From Theobroma cacao (lineage: Eukaryota > Streptophyta > Magnoliopsida > Malvales > Malvaceae): a DNA stretch of 64,000 bases. This document shows, piece by piece, positions 24,030-36,068 of this stretch (within the stretch, counting starts at the first letter, position 1; each line of letters begins with the position of its first letter). A program made the translations under genes and the position numbers. The stretch is taken from NCBI RefSeq assembly GCF_000208745.1, contig NC_030853.1, forward strand, positions 30,514,001-30,578,000, in the 5' to 3' direction. The notes beneath the pieces are model-generated. The model was not told where the DNA came from. It worked only from the letters and a program-made list of their open reading frames with translations, and did not search any database.

Positions 24030-25308
24030 CTGAGATAATCCTAAGATTCGATTAGAACCTTTTGTCCTTGAAGTCAAATTCATTGTTTTGGTATCAGCAA
24101 TCTCAAAAAAGACCGAATTGCATTTTTATCACATGTGTATAGGTTACTATACGTTTTGATCTTTCGTTTTCAATTTAGTCTATAGAAGCTTTGAACCATA
24201 CCACCTCCTGGAGTGGGGTGTGTTCCCTGTTATTGCAGCTTCTGTTCAAATCTTTGTAGAGTTTGATTTGCAAGCTTTTTTTACATTCTGCATGTTCTTA
24301 TATACCATTTAAGATGACCTTAATAAGATTTAATTCATTTAAGCATGGGCTGCTTGTTCCTCAAATGTTCTCTAAGTGAACGTGATAATTGTTTCAGTGG
24401 GATCTTGTGTTTGGTTATGCTTCTTCAAGGAGAACTTCTGTATACATCACTGTTAAACAAAATGGAAAATATAAATTGTGAACTAGTATGTTTAGCAGTA
24501 AGAGGTTTACTATGTGGTACTCTCATGCATTGCATAAACATCTCTGCAGTGGGAGAGCAGTCTTGTTAGGGATATTACAAACTTGTATGCTGGGCTAATC
24601 ATATGTCAAACTTAAAACACAGGGTCCATGGGGTCGGGATGTGGCTATTTTCAGGCACAAAGTGGTCAGATTCTGAGATATCCTAAGTTTCAATCAGAAT
24701 CTTTTGTCCTTGAAGTCAAATTCATTGTTTTGGTATCAGCAATCTCAAACAAGACCTTCTAATTGCATTTTTATCACATGCCTAGGTTACTATATGTTTT
24801 GATCTTTCAATTTATTCTATAGAAGCTTTGAACCTTAGCACCTCCTCGAGTGGGGTGTGTTCCCTGTTATTGCAGGTTCAGTTCGAAGCTTTGTAGAGTT
24901 TTTGATCTGCATGTTCTTATATACCATTTACCATTTAACATGATCTTGATAAGATTTGATTCATTTAGGCATGGGGTGCTTGACAGCCGCCAATGTTCTC
25001 TAAGTAAACCTGATTATTGTTTCTGTGGAACCTGATTATTGTTTCTGTGGGATCTTGTGTTTGGTTATGCTTCTTCAGGGAGGACTTCTGTATACATTAC
25101 TGTTAACAAAATAGAAAATATAAATTGTGAACTAGGCTGTTTAGCAGTAAGAGGTTTACGATGAGTACAGTCTCATGCTTTGCATAAACATCTGTGCAGA
25201 AAGAGAGCAGTCTTCCAAAGTTATTTGTTAAGGATATTACAAACCTGTATGGTGGGTTAACGGCGTGCCAAACTTGGAACAGGGGGCCCATGAGGGTATC
25301 GATGTGGC
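24030..25308 (+). repeat. Two-copy tandem duplication, unit about 645 bp
   Basis: Copy 1 covers about 24030-24650 and copy 2 about 24672-25308. Shared landmarks run in the same order: TTTGTCCTTGAAGTCAAATT (24061 and 24703, offset 642), GAGTGGGGTGTGTTCCC, GGATCTTGTGTTTGGTTATG, TTAGCAGTAAGAGGTTTAC and GAGCAGTCTT (offset about 650). The copies differ by scattered substitutions and small indels. Copy 2 has a small internal duplication of about 22 bp near 25008-25050 (ACCTGATTATTGTTTCTGTGG twice). No long frame is conserved between the copies, so the unit looks non-coding. It ends about 95 bp before the tRNA-Gly gene. Confidence 0.88.
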
Positions 25309-25379
25309 ACGCTGGATTCGTGCTTTGTTTGCCATGTCTTTGGGTTGTGTCTGGACTTTAACAGGATCGAGTCAGACCC

Positions 25380-25384
25380 AAAAA
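25380..25384 (-). terminator. Pol III terminator (T5) of tRNA-Gly
   Basis: On the minus strand a run of five T residues follows the end of the tRNA by about 18 bases, the standard RNA polymerase III stop signal. Confidence 0.7.
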
Positions 25385-25402
25385 GGCACAAGGTCTGAAA
25401 GT

Positions 25403-25473
25403 TGCGCATCCGGGGAATCGAACCCCGGTCAGTACCGTGGGAGGGTACTATGATACCACTACACCAGATGCGC
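25403..25473 (-). tRNA. tRNA-Gly (anticodon CCC)
   Basis: The minus strand folds into a cloverleaf of 71 nt. The acceptor stem pairs GCGCATC with GATGCGC, with discriminator A. The D arm contains GTGTAGTGGTATCAT. The anticodon stem GTACC/GGTAC closes the loop CTCCCAC, giving anticodon CCC (reads GGG). The T arm is CCGGGGTTCGATTCCCCGG, which is also the B box. Upstream on the minus strand is CAACAACAA, the CAA-rich start context common in plant tRNA genes, and T5 lies downstream. No intron and no CCA is encoded, as expected for a nuclear gene. All stems are intact. Confidence 0.97.
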
Positions 25474-25499
25474 TTGTTGTTGGTTAAACCTTCAGTTGA

Positions 25500-28400
25500 A
25501 GTTTCTTTCACAGCAGAAATCGATAGGAAAGGATCAGCACTTGCAATCTGCTCTCACAGGTAGGAAAAGGAGATGTTAAATCTCAGAATAACAAAGTTTA
25601 TCCTGAAAGAAATCCAAGTTGACAAGTAATGAACTTGCTCAAACTTGTTAGAGATAGATTATGAGTAAGATTAAAGAAAATATTCAGTGGCTAAGATAAA
25701 ATAAAAAGAACAAGGAATCTGTAAGAGGTGAAAGAATTGAAGTCATGTAATTAGCACTAAAAAGATTCGAGATTCTAGTAAAATCCCATATTTGCATGGG
25801 GCAAAATCACTAATGTGAACGTGTTTTCATTGCTGTAAAACTAATGACGACAGTGCCATGTTTATTTCTGGGCCTGGCGAAATGGTTCAATCAAAATCCT
25901 AGGCTTACCATTCCATAACAATGGATACTTTGGGCTTTTTGCCCTAGGCTTTCGTAATCAAACAAAGGTGAGAATCTTTTGGTCGGCAGGGGGAAGATGA
26001 CCAGGCTCCTCCGCCCCCCGGTGGCTGTCCTCTCTAATGAAACTTTTGCCTTCCAACACAAAGTAGCTGGCCACATTTACACTATACAACATTAACACAC
26101 CATCTACCATCAAGTTCAATTTAGCTTTGAGACCTTAGAATCTCAGCTCATCAACATGACTTCCCAATATGGTAATATCTTTTGATGTAAGCCAAATTCT
26201 GCCAATTGGGCTCATTAACAGCTCAATTGGCTTTGCCATTGGCTGGATCTAATCCAAACCAACTTTGCCCTACTAACCAATCTCTTTTCTTTTACCTTTG
26301 AGATTTTTAACTGAACTGGGTTGTCAGGACCACAGATCACAACATCAAAATTCATAGTAAAAGAAACTTTTAGATCCCTTTGGTGGGTTTGGTGGGTAAT
26401 GCCACTCTTGACCAATTGTAAAAGAAAAGTATATGTTTTTCCAAGGCAAAAAATTGCCCTAAAGATGAGATGAGAGCCACCCTGGTAACACATTTATTTT
26501 GTTTTTCAGCTTTGTTGTTACATAACAAAAAGAAACTTTGTTGTTCTCTCTTGTAAGATTAGGCCATTAACCAAGTAATAGATGGAAGCACATTTGGTTC
26601 ACGGTCGGGAAGACTCATAATCAGGTTGATAATCTATGCAAAATTAGGGAGATTGACGTTTTTTGCTCATAATATTCCATGCTTAAACTATGCAAAAAAA
26701 GGCTATGTTGCATGCACAACCCTAAAGTTCTATGAATTCTAATCTTACCTTTAATTATTTTGATTTGATTTATGTCATTTCTCGAATGATTGTACACCCA
26801 ATGTAACTTTTACAAATTCATTGATCTTGAATTTTATATAATTATACATTTTATCCTGTTATTTTCAAGTGAATTATGGAATATGAATCAAGGATTGCTC
26901 TCTCCTTAATTTTGTTCTTACATATATATATATAGAGGGGAATTGATCCTACATTCCAAGTGTCTTCAGTATACTTTATTCTCAAAATCAATGCAAATGG
27001 CCTAATTCCATCTTATTTTAATCAAAGTTAGGCATAATCCTAACAATAGATTATAGATAAGCAAAGCATTCTTTCCCTTAGCTTTTTATTTTATTCCCCC
27101 TTATAGCAAAAAAAAAAAATTCCTCCTTTCTATAGACTAAAAGTTCCCACCATTGAAATATACTCCAAAACTTTAATACACCCAATGAGAGTTTAATCTC
27201 TTTGTTATATATTGAGTAGGCATTGTGGAGAGAATAGGTTCATAATGTACACCAAAGAGAGGAGGGTCCATGTACATGTAAATTTAATTTAGAAAGATAC
27301 TCTATTTATGTGTGATTAAGGTGGATAATTTGCATGTTTTTTATCAGAATTTCCTTTCAAGAGAGAATTTCCCTTTTGTTTTTTATTGTAAACAAATGAT
27401 CACTGAGTACGCAATTCCCCCTTTATGCATAGTGGATTCCAGTTGCTCATCATTAGTTTTAAGACATCAAACAATCACGTTTAAGAGAAATATGTATAGT
27501 TAACAAGAGCCTCTCAACCCTTGGTTTAGTTTATTAGTTCTAAAAAAACCCAATAAAGATGGAATAATTATTCATGATTAGGGATTTGAACTTGTGTTTC
27601 ATGCTATCAACGTCTTGTCGTAACTAGTAAACGTCAAGTACATAACTTAACTTAATTATTCTCGTTCATGTTAGCATATTCTTTTTATTCAGATTAAATT
27701 AGGATATGAAGAACAACTTCATTCACACAATTTCTTATTAGATAAATTATAAATTTATGTTTTTTTCTTCAACCTTTGCGAGTATCTCACAATATTAATT
27801 CATGGCTTTGGCTACATATACTTAGCTAGTAATCTTTTGCGTTTACTTAGTACTAATGGATGTCATGTAAGTGATGATTTTACTATATGAGAGGAAATCC
27901 AACAAGCCATACTTTAGTGATTAAGATGGATGCATGCTTTTATTGAAAAAGAAGAGGTTAATATGAAAAGGCATATACATATGGGAAAAAGGGGTTGATA
28001 CAGGTATCTTGTTAGGTTAAATATAGGACTCGAAATATTTTTGGCTTTGTCTAGATAGGGGACAATCACATGGGCTTGTAGTTAGTGATGATTGAGAGAG
28101 CTGAGCTTTCATTCTTTTGTGGGATCCTTCCCCTCTCCCCTCCCTTCCTTCAATGATTCTCTGCTTGGTTTAGGATTGAAAGCAAAGCATGTCTATGAAA
28201 GGTGGTCGAATTTGGGGTCTAGCTTGAAGATGTTCTTTGAATGTAACCTTTTTTTTTTTTATATCAAGAAATTAGAAAAGAGCATGGGAAAATTTTTTAC
28301 ATGCCAGAAGCTGATGTGGCATGTCGTCGAACCTCATGGTGGATTGGTGGGTTCTTGAGAGAATCATCCAAATCTATGTCTGCGATGGGAGAAGAGAAAA

Positions 28401-30190
28401 AGGAAAGGAAATGTGGGGTGGAAAATCTTTCCCTTGGACGCCCACCTCATTGTTTTGCCTCCTAGCTACGTCAGGTTCAATTTCAAGGAAATTTCTTTCC
28501 TTACTTATTCTTTCCGTGAGCAATCGATATAACACATATTTATTTTATATCTAAAAAGTAAAAAAAAAAGTTTGAATCACTCAAAATCTCATATTAATTG
28601 TGTAGAATAGTAGTATTAGATATTTAATTCTTCATATCATCTTCAACTTATTAGATTTTTTGTAACATACCAAAGTTGAGACAAAAATATCCAATGAATC
28701 AATACGAATAATACTTTGGAGGTAAATATGGATGGTGACACTATAAAGAGAACACCTGAAATTGGCTTATAGTAGGGTTGAAAAGTAAGCGTAGTCGACA
28801 CTTGAAGGAAACAAATGCAGAAAAGTCGATGGTGGACCAGCAAGCAACGATTGAGAGGAATTTTGGAGGAAGGTGACAAATAAGTTATATCCAAAAAAAC
28901 GAGAGAGAGAGAGGGAGGGGGCTAAGGAGATCTTTGTCATGTGAAGAGTGAAGGGCAATGCTGGCTTTAGTCGAAAGAGGTCTGCGTCAGGGGAGGACCA
29001 TGGGGCACGAGGAGGAGGGTTGCCGACGCTAACCATTGCTGCGACCGTGATGCTGGATAAAAAAAGATTGTGTGCCCTAAAGGCCTACACTCCCATGCGT
29101 CATCGTTTGGGTTTGGTTGGGGTTAATTGGGTGCCAGAATCTAAGCCATTTGCTTTTACGGACTTTCAAGTTGTTGCTTGCTTCTCCATCGACATTCTTC
29201 CGGATTTCTGCTTTGCCTTAAGAACCATGCGTTGGAATTTTAATCCACATGACTTCTTGCGAAAAACAAATTAAGGGCATGAAAGTATTGCACTCTTTGA
29301 GGTCAAAAATGGTGAGTGCCAAGCAAATTCTCATGCCCCAACTTCGACATGTGTCTCTGACAAACTCCCACTCAGTCATTTAGGTCATTTGCTGTAAACT
29401 TAAAACCGACATTCTACTTTAGCAGACAGACTCATTGCCATTGGTATAGCTAGTAACATGAGTAATTCTAACACACCCGGAACAAATGAAGGATCAAATA
29501 CTTCTTAAGACTTAAAAACCATTAAACCTAAACATGGAATCCCTTGGTCCACCTAAAATCGGTGGAAGGAAAACACAGAGGCACCAGTACATAGGGAGAG
29601 CAAACAAAATTTAGGGTTCACTACCTCTGATTGATCCCTTTCAAATCAAGGTTTAGCTCCTAATATAAATAAAATTAACCATTCATGAGTCATGGCAGTG
29701 ATTAAGGATAATAATGCACATAGTTTCTTAATGGTATAATCTTTAAATTCTTTCTTTTTTTTTTGGGTTTTAAAGAAGGAATGCCTCTATTATTGATGTT
29801 CGGAGAAAAATAGTTGATAAGTCAAAACAGTTAGGCAAGTTTGGAAAAAAATCCTACAATGGGTGAAGTTCCAACGCAAAAGAACTCTTTCCCATTTCCA
29901 ACAACCAGAATTGGGAATCCTTGCATTTTGGTCCCACACCCCTCACTCTCCCCGCACATTCTTTGATCATTGTACACAAAACCATTCACAAATTTTGGAA
30001 AAGGACATTAGACCTTTACAGACTCTTTCATGACCTCCCCTTTCCCCTTGTGCAAATTCTGCATGCAAAGCACATCTCTCTCTCATTTCCATATTGTTTC
30101 CTTGTAAGCACAAATATTATTTTTCTTGATACATATACAAGGAAGTTTCAAGAGAAAAAAAAAATCCAAATTAACATCTCAATTCTATTA
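25500..30190. other. Gene-poor region
   Basis: No gene is supported in this stretch on either strand. A GC-richer island at about 25880-26080 contains a minus-strand frame of 61 codons with protein-like composition but no recognised family. Near 27560-27660 the minus strand has AAGTTCAAATCCC, a B-box-like sequence that may be a worn tRNA-derived SINE. Frames at 28092-28554 and 28948-29274 have no motifs or splice context and were not called. Confidence 0.5.
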
Positions 30191-30197
30191 ATGAATC

Positions 30198-30408
30198 CGA
30201 TCCTGCAGGTTCTGAAAGAGTATTAAGAGATTTTACTAATTCTCTTATTGAAATTTTCTTTGGTCCACTTGGAGTAGAGAATTCTAATTTTGCAAAATTG
30301 ATGGCTATTAAGAATGCATTGCAAGTTTTTAGATCATAATCTTGAGTTGGTAAGTAATCTATTATTGTTGAATTCGATTTCAAAATGGTTAGTTTTTGAA
30401 TATGTAAT
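30198..30408 (+). mobile_element. LINE RNase H (RVT_3-type) domain remnant
   Basis: The + strand reads RVLRDFTNSLIEIFFGPLGV, then ENSNFAKLMAIKNALQVF, then two stops and SIIVEFDFKMVSF. This follows the RNase H domain found at the end of many plant LINE polyproteins (GVLRD..G.....F.GPLGV.DSN.AEL.AI..AL..F and later LIVESDSK.AV.W). Stops and the absence of flanking domains show it is a dead fragment of about 210 bp. Confidence 0.72.
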
Positions 30409-31323
30409 GACAAGTTTAAATTATGGGATAAATGGTATATCTTTAATAAAGGTATAGTGGTAATATGAAGTGGAAGTAGGGACTTACCCCGTACATCCTT
30501 TTATGTAAAAGAATATTAAAAAGAGTAAGATAATTAATGTATGTTGCAATTATTTATCCACATATAATTTTATGATTAAAATTTGTATGTTAAAAATAAG
30601 ATTTATTATTTCAAAAGAATTATTTAAGACAATTACCTGTATCACAATGTATATATAGATGTACATATATATTGTGCATCTTTGTTTTGAAAAGTACATA
30701 TATATGTATATTGTGCATTAATAGTGGAAAAATGGATATTCACGAGATTGGAGCATATTTTTTCTTAAGGAATTAAGACTAAATACAGTCCATTTACCTT
30801 GAATGGTGAGACAACATTTAGTCATGTGGCAAACAAAGCATGGATTTTTAGACACTTTTCTTTTCTGAACGATGCCCCTTGCAAAGCCCTGGATTCGATG
30901 ATCCGTAGTGTACAAAATTTCCTGACATTTACGCCCCCAGGTACACACCAAGGTATCGTCTACCAAGTCATTTTCGTTTAGGCTTCTCCAGAACCAGTCT
31001 ACATTCTCCACATTTTTCCCACAAAAACAAAAACAAAAACAAAAACAAAGATTCCCATGGTGGGGTTTAATTAAAGGCCTCAGCGAAAAAGAAACAGGGA
31101 TTCCCTTCAATCCTGTTATGCCCACATCGATGGAACCCTTGGTGTCCCTAGCTAGCCAGCCCTGACCTGACCTCAATGCGTCCTTGAGACCCCTCTCAGG
31201 CTCTCTCTCTCCCCCCACCTCCCTCTTTGGGCCCCACCGTAGCTACACCTCTGCCTAAACATCCCCATACTTTCTCTCTCTCTCTCCTCCTCTGATCAGC
31301 CTATCCTTCAAGGACTCGACTCA

Positions 31324-31333
31324 CCTATATATA
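31324..31333 (+). promoter_or_regulatory. Putative TATA box of the FPF1-like gene
   Basis: CTATATATAC lies about 120 bases before the start codon, downstream of a CT-rich stretch. The position suits a transcription start near 31355 and a leader of about 100 nt. Confidence 0.6.
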
Positions 31334-31452
31334 CCCTACAATCCCATCACCCCATGTACCCCATCGCCAAGAGAGAGTTGCTAGCTATATTTTTTCAGTC
31401 TTCAAAGTCCTTGTTTCTTTCCACCCAAGTTAGAATTTTCTTCCTGGTTCGA

Positions 31453-31791
31453 ATGTCTGGTGTTTGGGTTTTCAAGAACGGAGTGGTTCGCCTGGTTGAG
31501 AACCCTGGGGCTGAGTCAATGGATGGAAGCCGACAGGGCTCCAACATCCGGCGCAAAGTGCTGGTGCACACCCCTTCGAACGAAGTGATCACTTCCTACG
31601 CGGTTCTAGAGCGCAAGCTATCGTCTCTTGGGTGGGAGAGGTACTACGACGACCCTGATCTTCTCCAGTTCCACAAACGCTCCACCGTCCATTTGATCTC
31701 TCTCCCCAAGGATTTCAGCAAGTTCAAGTCTATGCACATGTTCGACATCGTCGTCAAAAACCGTAACGCGTTTGAAGTTAGGGATATGTAG
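31453..31791 (+). CDS. FLOWERING PROMOTING FACTOR 1-like protein
   Basis: Single exon, 112 residues, the normal length for this family. Start is [20 protein letters not shown], which matches FPF1 N-termini; the open frame continues upstream to an earlier ATG (31354), but that lies at the likely transcription start and its residues are not family-like. Other conserved parts are [20 protein letters not shown], then [20 protein letters not shown], then [15 protein letters not shown] and the ending FEVRDM. FPF1 and its relatives are small plant-specific proteins that affect flowering time, gibberellin response and root or stem growth; the molecular activity is not known. A CTT microsatellite follows the stop (about 31820-31850). 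Confidence 0.95.
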   Translation: MSGVWVFKNGVVRLVENPGAESMDGSRQGSNIRRKVLVHTPSNEVITSYAVLERKLSSLGWERYYDDPDLLQFHKRSTVHLISLPKDFSKFKSMHMFDIVVKNRNAFEVRDM

Positions 31792-31859
31792 TACGTAGTA
31801 GTGTAGCACTTTGTGTTCATCTTCCTTCTCCTTCTCCTTCTCCTTCTTTCTTTGTTTGT

Positions 31860-34800
31860 GTTGAATGTGATGAGTTTGTTCTTCGAGTTTGCTATATGGG
31901 TTTTGGTCTTTAAAATGGAATATGTTGAAGGGTAAAGCCTGTGGGGTTGTGCAATTAGGTTAAGGAAGTTAATGTGCCGACGATTGTTTGCTTGGTAAGT
32001 AGCTGTGTGACTTGCTTTGTCTTCCTTTTGTACATTACTATTGTGATTATGAATGAAAATTGATGTTTCTTTGTGTGATTCACTTTCACTTTCCATTCAA
32101 AATAACATGTACAACTAATAAATTTCGTGTTTAAATCGATACAATCATAATTTAATTTCGATGTAATTTGTAATGACACGTACTCGAGTTGACCAAGTGT
32201 CAGTGTCGACATGGAACCTAGCACGACCGGCTGTCATGCAAGATTGTGAAATGGAAGAAAGTGCTTTGACAGCCAAGAAAGGTTCAAACCAATGTATTCT
32301 AAGCTTAATTATTGTATGAAGTTAATAGGAACGAAAATGTGGGTATTTGCTTTATGGCAATGAAGAGACCTAAAGGGAACTGTTAAAGAACAGAAAAGGA
32401 CAAGGTTCACTTTGGGGTTTGCTTACCAACAACGTGGTAATGCCACGTGGTTGCACCCAAGTTGACAGGCCTATCCAATATGTATGGAAGGATACTGTCT
32501 TTTTTCCACTCTATGTTTTTTTTTCTCTCCATCCGAAAAGCTGACCAAATTGGCCAACTTGCGAAAGACAGTCTGGTAAGTGCCTGTGCTTGGAAACTGG
32601 AACGGAGCAGGCAAAATCAGGTAACCAATCTTGGAAAGTAAGACAAAATGTGAGCTTTGTCTTCAGGTAGAAACATTTTATCAATGTATAGTTAAACACC
32701 CAAAATAGAAACTCTTTCCGGAATTGGAATATCTAGATAGCTCAAGAAATCATGGAGAACTTTCACGGCAGATCTATATGTATGCATTGTTGCATTGTTT
32801 AAGAGTTAACCAATGGGGATGTTTAAGCTTTGATTAAGTATTTCTCAACAAGAGAAGTTTGTGTTCATGCAAAAAGAAACACAATTAGTTTGGACTCAAT
32901 ATAGCATGCTACTTTACTTGCCAATGTCCCAGTTCAAGCAAAGTTTAAAAAGACAAATTTTCATTGAAGAGCTTATTAGAACATGGGTTTTTAATCCCTT
33001 ACTTCACAAAGAACTACTGATCTATAAATATCAATAAATAAAGAAAAATTTCACTTCTTAAGATTAGATATTACCAAACTCCCAACCACATAATGTTTCT
33101 GTTTTTGTTAATCTACGTATCAGTTAAAAGATAGATACCTCCAACATCCTTGGTGCCCTGTTAATCTCCCCCAAATGAAGAGAAAGGGCTTGTTCTTGTC
33201 GTTTTTGAACCCTTTGGGGGATATAACTCGTCCAATCATGAAAACACTTGTCTAGTCAGGCCTCATTTTGATCCCATATTCTTATAAACAACAAACGTAA
33301 CGACTACATTTATAAAGCTCAATGTCAAATTTGACAGAGCCCCCACATCTAAAATCTAAACCAGAGAACCATTCCAATCAATCAGAGATAGCAATTTGAG
33401 CTTAAGAATTTTGGGACCACCATTTTTGGAGCAAGGGAGCATCTGTGTTACCATTTTGACCAGCAAATTAGGGCTTGCACACGGCTGAAAACTTAACATG
33501 CTGGGTGGAGAGCAATCGGAAACATATAAAAAGGGAATGGTCTACAATCAAAGCTTGGTACAACCTGGTGGACCAATGGCAAATCTTCTGTTTTTTTTTT
33601 CCTTTTCAATTTCCTTTGATTATTAGGACCCCCTCCTAGATTTCCAATACTCATGCCAAGTGTAGACATTTTAACAAGGACATTTTAAAAAGATATTATC
33701 ATGATATTACAACAGACGTTATTGTATTATTGTTTTCTTTCGTAGTATATATAACTTTATAAATTTGAAATATTTATATGTAAAAAAGAATATTAAAGTG
33801 ATTAATCTCACATATATGTTAAGAATCCACACTCACTTTCTCGAAAAGTCTTGAGCATGGAAAGATTTCCCCGGAGATATTGAATTAGTGACCCTGCATG
33901 AATATCCCGAATCTTTGGCTAAAGGCCATGAACAGTTCCAAAAAACATGTGCTCCCAAGATTTTGTAAGCATTTCTTAGCTTACTGGCACTATAAACTCG
34001 TGTGGAAACGAACTCTTATCAACACGTGTGTACATCCAGACAAAGCCGCCAAAAAGGGTCTTCAAGACTTTCTAGATTTTTGTTTCCCAGTCATGGCAAT
34101 ACAAGCCCATTCCTTCTTTGAATGGGCTAGCATTACGGTGTACATTGAGTAGTCACTTCCTTCACTTGAGCTGTTTTTTCTCAATTTTTAGAAGAGAGAG
34201 AGAGAGAATTGAATGAACTCATAAAGAGGGGTGATGGAGATGAGAAAGCTGCTTCTTTGATCCTATCCACAAAGGATGGGGCAAGAGAGATCCTGTTTTG
34301 TCTTCTCATGAGTTTGGTTTTGGATCAGACCACCACAGCACTTTTGTCTTGTCATTCCATGCATTGTTTCTGCATTCCTACACTCTTTTTTTAATCAAAA
34401 AGAAGGGAAGGAAGAAGAATGGAGGCTGCAACTTTGACTTTGCCATCCATTCTTCATGACCCACACCTTGGTTTTTTCATTAAAGGGTGCTATTTCCAAT
34501 TATACAATATAGTCCACTGTCTTCATCTTCTTGGGTCATCAAGGTGTATAAAAGTTGATAAATCTTCACCTAAAACCAAAATAAATGGCATGGAAATCAT
34601 AGTTTTACCTAGAACTCCATTTGTAGAGCCAATGATAATGACCATTGAAGGAGTAAATGGCATAATTTCAACTCTAACAAGCATGCCTAATACTTTTTAG
34701 TAGACATTATTACCTCATGTTCCTTTTATTACCAACTATGGAAAAGAATCTCTACCAGTCAAAAAAATTCTGGCGCCTACCTTGATTTTATCATCTGTTT

Positions 34801-36060
34801 CATGCCGGATTAGCCTAGGCATATGCAGCTAGGCCCTTTTGAGATGCTGGTGCACTCGAAAGGCAAAAGTTTTATTAAAAATTTTGGTGAGGTTGGCAAG
34901 CCATGACTTTGTGGTGAACCTATGGAATAAACTAAGGGTTTAGTTCGGGGATTTATGCTGCTTTTTTGTGCTTGCAATTCTCATCATAATCATTTGGGAG
35001 AGTGGATATTATGAAGCTTGGGAAAGCAATTTCAAAAGAGCAATAGGAACACATGCTGCAGAAGAAAGCAAAAAGGGGACAAGGATGCATGTCATCATCT
35101 ATGTCTTAAGTAGTCAATGTTAGGACAACGTTGGAAGAGTTGTTGCCGAAAGTGTTCGTTGATGGAACATACTCTGTTCAAATGTTTTACCAAAAAAAAA
35201 AATGAAGTTGCCATCTGTACTGACTTCTGGGTATCACCAATGGGAGGTGAGTTTTGGGTGGTGAAATAGGTCCATAGTTGCCAGAATTTCACCTGGTCTC
35301 AGTAAGCACCGGCCTGTTGGGCTTTTCAAACAAACAAAGGCATTGGAAAATCTGGCCTTAACCTTTTGAACAAGCCTATACAGTGGCAAAAACCATATCA
35401 ATGTTGGGCTCGGGGTCTGTGACACGGTCACGGAGAAGACATAATGTTGGGCTCAAGGTGAATTTTACATCATCTGCATTCTAAGGTAAAATTAAGTATT
35501 TAAATATTCACATTTTTTTCAATTTATGAATTTATTTTATAAAATAAACTGTAAAATTCAATAAGTTCATAACCGATAATACCTTACAATATGGGTGTGG
35601 GTGTGGGTGTGGGTGTGGGGTGAATTCCAAAGTTTACCCAATCTCTTCACTTCCTTTCTGTTACGGTAACATGACATGATGTTTGGGTTCTACTAGTTGG
35701 AACCTTGATAATTCTCTTTGGGGGGCAGAATTATTCTTGCAAGAATTATCAGGTAGTCATTCATCATTGTATCAAAATCGTTTCTTTGTAAAGTTTTATT
35801 GCTATAAAAGAAAAAGTAAGAAGAAAGAAACAAAAAATACATTGTGCTTTTCTTCTGACAAGACAAGACCACTAAATATAATACATGATACAGATATCTC
35901 TCTCTCTCTGTTTCTGTCTTTTGTGTTTCAATGACAGCCCTAAATCCTCCCAAGACCAACTCAAGAAGATGGTAAGAACGGCTTAGACGTGAACTGACCA
36001 TCCTGCTGAATACAAGCTGTTGAGAAAGCTCATTTGTATACCACAAACTCCATAAGACAA
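31860..36060. other. Gene-poor region
   Basis: No gene is supported here. A perfect G-box (CCACGTGG) sits at 32443-32450, beside an inverted half copy (CGTGG, five bases, CCACG). Open frames at 33898-34152, 34209-34394 and 34419-34700 have no recognisable motif. A (GGGTGT)n run lies at 35593-35620. The stretch from 35640 to 36060 is probably beyond the 3' end of the R-SNARE gene. Confidence 0.5.
35593..35620 (+). repeat. (GGGTGT)n hexamer repeat, five G-tracts
   Basis: GGG tracts occur at 35593, 35599, 35605, 35611 and 35617 (the last is GGGG), each separated by TGT. This fits the G3-loop3 pattern for an intramolecular G-quadruplex on the + strand. It lies in otherwise AT-rich intergenic DNA. 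Confidence 0.95.
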
Positions 36061-36068
36061 AGGTACTA

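Noticed and set aside
28948..29274. 108-codon plus-strand frame in the gene-poor region
   Set aside because: No motif, no promoter or splice context; composition fits chance in GC-richer DNA.
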